From Propionibacteriaceae bacterium (GTDB lineage: Bacteria; Actinomycetota; Actinomycetes; Propionibacteriales; Propionibacteriaceae): a DNA stretch of 14,101 nucleotides. A program made the position numbers and the translations under genes. The notes under the pieces are model-generated. The model was not told where the DNA came from, did not search any database, and saw nothing but the letters and a program-made list of their open reading frames with translations. This document shows, piece after piece, positions 13,473 through 14,101 of the stretch (the stretch's first letter is position 1; each line of letters starts with the position of its first letter). Location of the stretch: contig WRJP01000036.1 in the NCBI GenBank assembly GCA_009778535.1, positions 1-14,101 of the forward strand, given 5' to 3'.

Positions 13473-14101
13473 ATGACAGCTCAGCAGGCACTACACGAGG
13501 TCTGGTTCTTGACCGGTTCACAAGAGATGTACGGCGAAGAAACCTTACGTCAGGTTCAGCAAAACTCCCAAGCGCTAGTGCAGCAGCTCAACTTGGCAAA
13601 ACTCCCGCTCAAAGTAGTGTGGCAACCTGTTCTTACCTCAAAAGCGGCGATTGAACGCGCCATTTTGGAGGCTAATGCCGACCCCATTTGTGTTGGTCTA
13701 ATTGCTTGGATGCACACTTTTTCGCCCGCGAAAATGTGGATTGCAGGTCTAAAAGATCTGCGGCTGCCGCTGTTACACCTGCACACTCAAGTCGATGCAG
13801 CTCTGCCGTGGCAGACCATTGACATGGACTATATGAACTTGCATCAAGCGGCTCATGGTGACCGCGAGTTCGCTTACATCGAATCCCGACTGGCGATTAA
13901 TCGCAAAACAGTGGCCGGAGCTTTGGACAATCCGACGGTCACCAGTCGCATCGAGACTTGGGCTCGGGCGGCGTTGGCCTGGGCTGATTCCAAACGAGGA
14001 ATCGTAGTACGTTTCGGTGACAACATGCGCAACGTGGCGGTGACAGATGGAGACAAGGTTGAAGCCGAGGCCACAATTGGTTTTGCCAACCGCACTTACA
14101 G
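13473..14101 (+). CDS. araA: L-arabinose isomerase, N-terminal part (3' end beyond the window)
   Basis: The frame from the ATG at 13473 stays open for 209 codons to the window edge; the family is about 500 residues. The enzyme converts L-arabinose to L-ribulose in the cytoplasm with a divalent metal, the first step of the araA-araB-araD route. Matches to E. coli AraA are clear: [20 protein letters not shown] near the N-terminus, [45 protein letters not shown], and [19 protein letters not shown]. The AGGAGG ribosome-binding site is 9 bases before the chosen ATG; another ATG at 13466 is only 2 bases after it and is out of frame. The gene diverges from the sugar transporter operon and shares with it a control region carrying two LacI-type operators, which ties the two together. 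Confidence 0.96.
   Translation, partial: MTAQQALHEVWFLTGSQEMYGEETLRQVQQNSQALVQQLNLAKLPLKVVWQPVLTSKAAIERAILEANADPICVGLIAWMHTFSPAKMWIAGLKDLRLPLLHLHTQVDAALPWQTIDMDYMNLHQAAHGDREFAYIESRLAINRKTVAGALDNPTVTSRIETWARAALAWADSKRGIVVRFGDNMRNVAVTDGDKVEAEATIGFANRTY

Noticed and set aside
13466..13654. ATG at 13466 starting a 62-codon frame over the araA start
   Set aside because: Only 2 bases from the AGGAGG site and out of frame with araA; araA starts at 13473 with normal spacing.
1..14101. tRNA, rRNA, CRISPR, transposon ends, prophage genes
   Set aside because: No cloverleaf, repeat-spacer array, transposase, integrase or phage-like gene was seen in the gaps or frames.

Overview
The window looks like a piece of an actinobacterial chromosome of intermediate GC, possibly Actinomycetaceae-like, although the genus cannot be read from it. 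The reasons are an ettA/ssb neighbourhood with actinobacterial-type proteins, several GTG starts, two genes (ettA and the LacI regulator) that appear to be transcribed without a leader, and codon use biased to G/C in most genes. All gene identifications come from reading motifs and from memory of family sequences; no search was run.

Left part (1-4443), all minus strand. A long-chain acyl-CoA synthetase (316-2154) is followed after 5 bases by a hotdog-fold thioesterase (1-310) that runs off the left edge. Next comes a visibly AT-rich type II restriction-modification pair. The C5-cytosine methyltransferase (3128-4387) has a MerR-like winged-helix domain fused at its N-terminus, and the Eco47II/Sau96I-like endonuclease (2323-3126) starts one base after it. 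A 35-bp near-perfect palindrome (4409-4443) overlaps the likely methyltransferase promoter and is a strong candidate operator for the fused DNA-binding domain. This pair looks like a horizontally acquired cassette.

Middle (4444-7002). ettA, an ABC-F translation factor, is on the plus strand. A short single-stranded-DNA-binding protein gene is on the minus strand and convergent with ettA. The ssb/lacI divergent region holds two inverted repeats, one of them built from DnaA-box-like sequences.

Right part (7003-14101) is a sugar-uptake module. A LacI-family regulator (plus) is convergent with a four-gene ABC transporter operon (minus; transcription order binding lipoprotein, double ATPase, permease, permease) in the same order as E. 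coli ytfQ-ytfR-ytfT-yjfF. The operon diverges from araA (L-arabinose isomerase, plus, running off the right edge) across a 479-bp control region. That region contains two LacI-type operators sharing TGTnAnCGnTnACA with centres 190 bp apart, a perfect TTGACA box for the transporter operon, and a 14-nt direct repeat. The simplest reading is import of L-arabinose (perhaps the furanose form) by the transporter, isomerisation by AraA, and repression of both by the LacI protein until the sugar is present. A perfect 14-bp hairpin between the binding-protein gene and the ATPase gene probably raises expression of the binding protein over the membrane parts.

No tRNA, rRNA, CRISPR array, transposase or integrase was seen.
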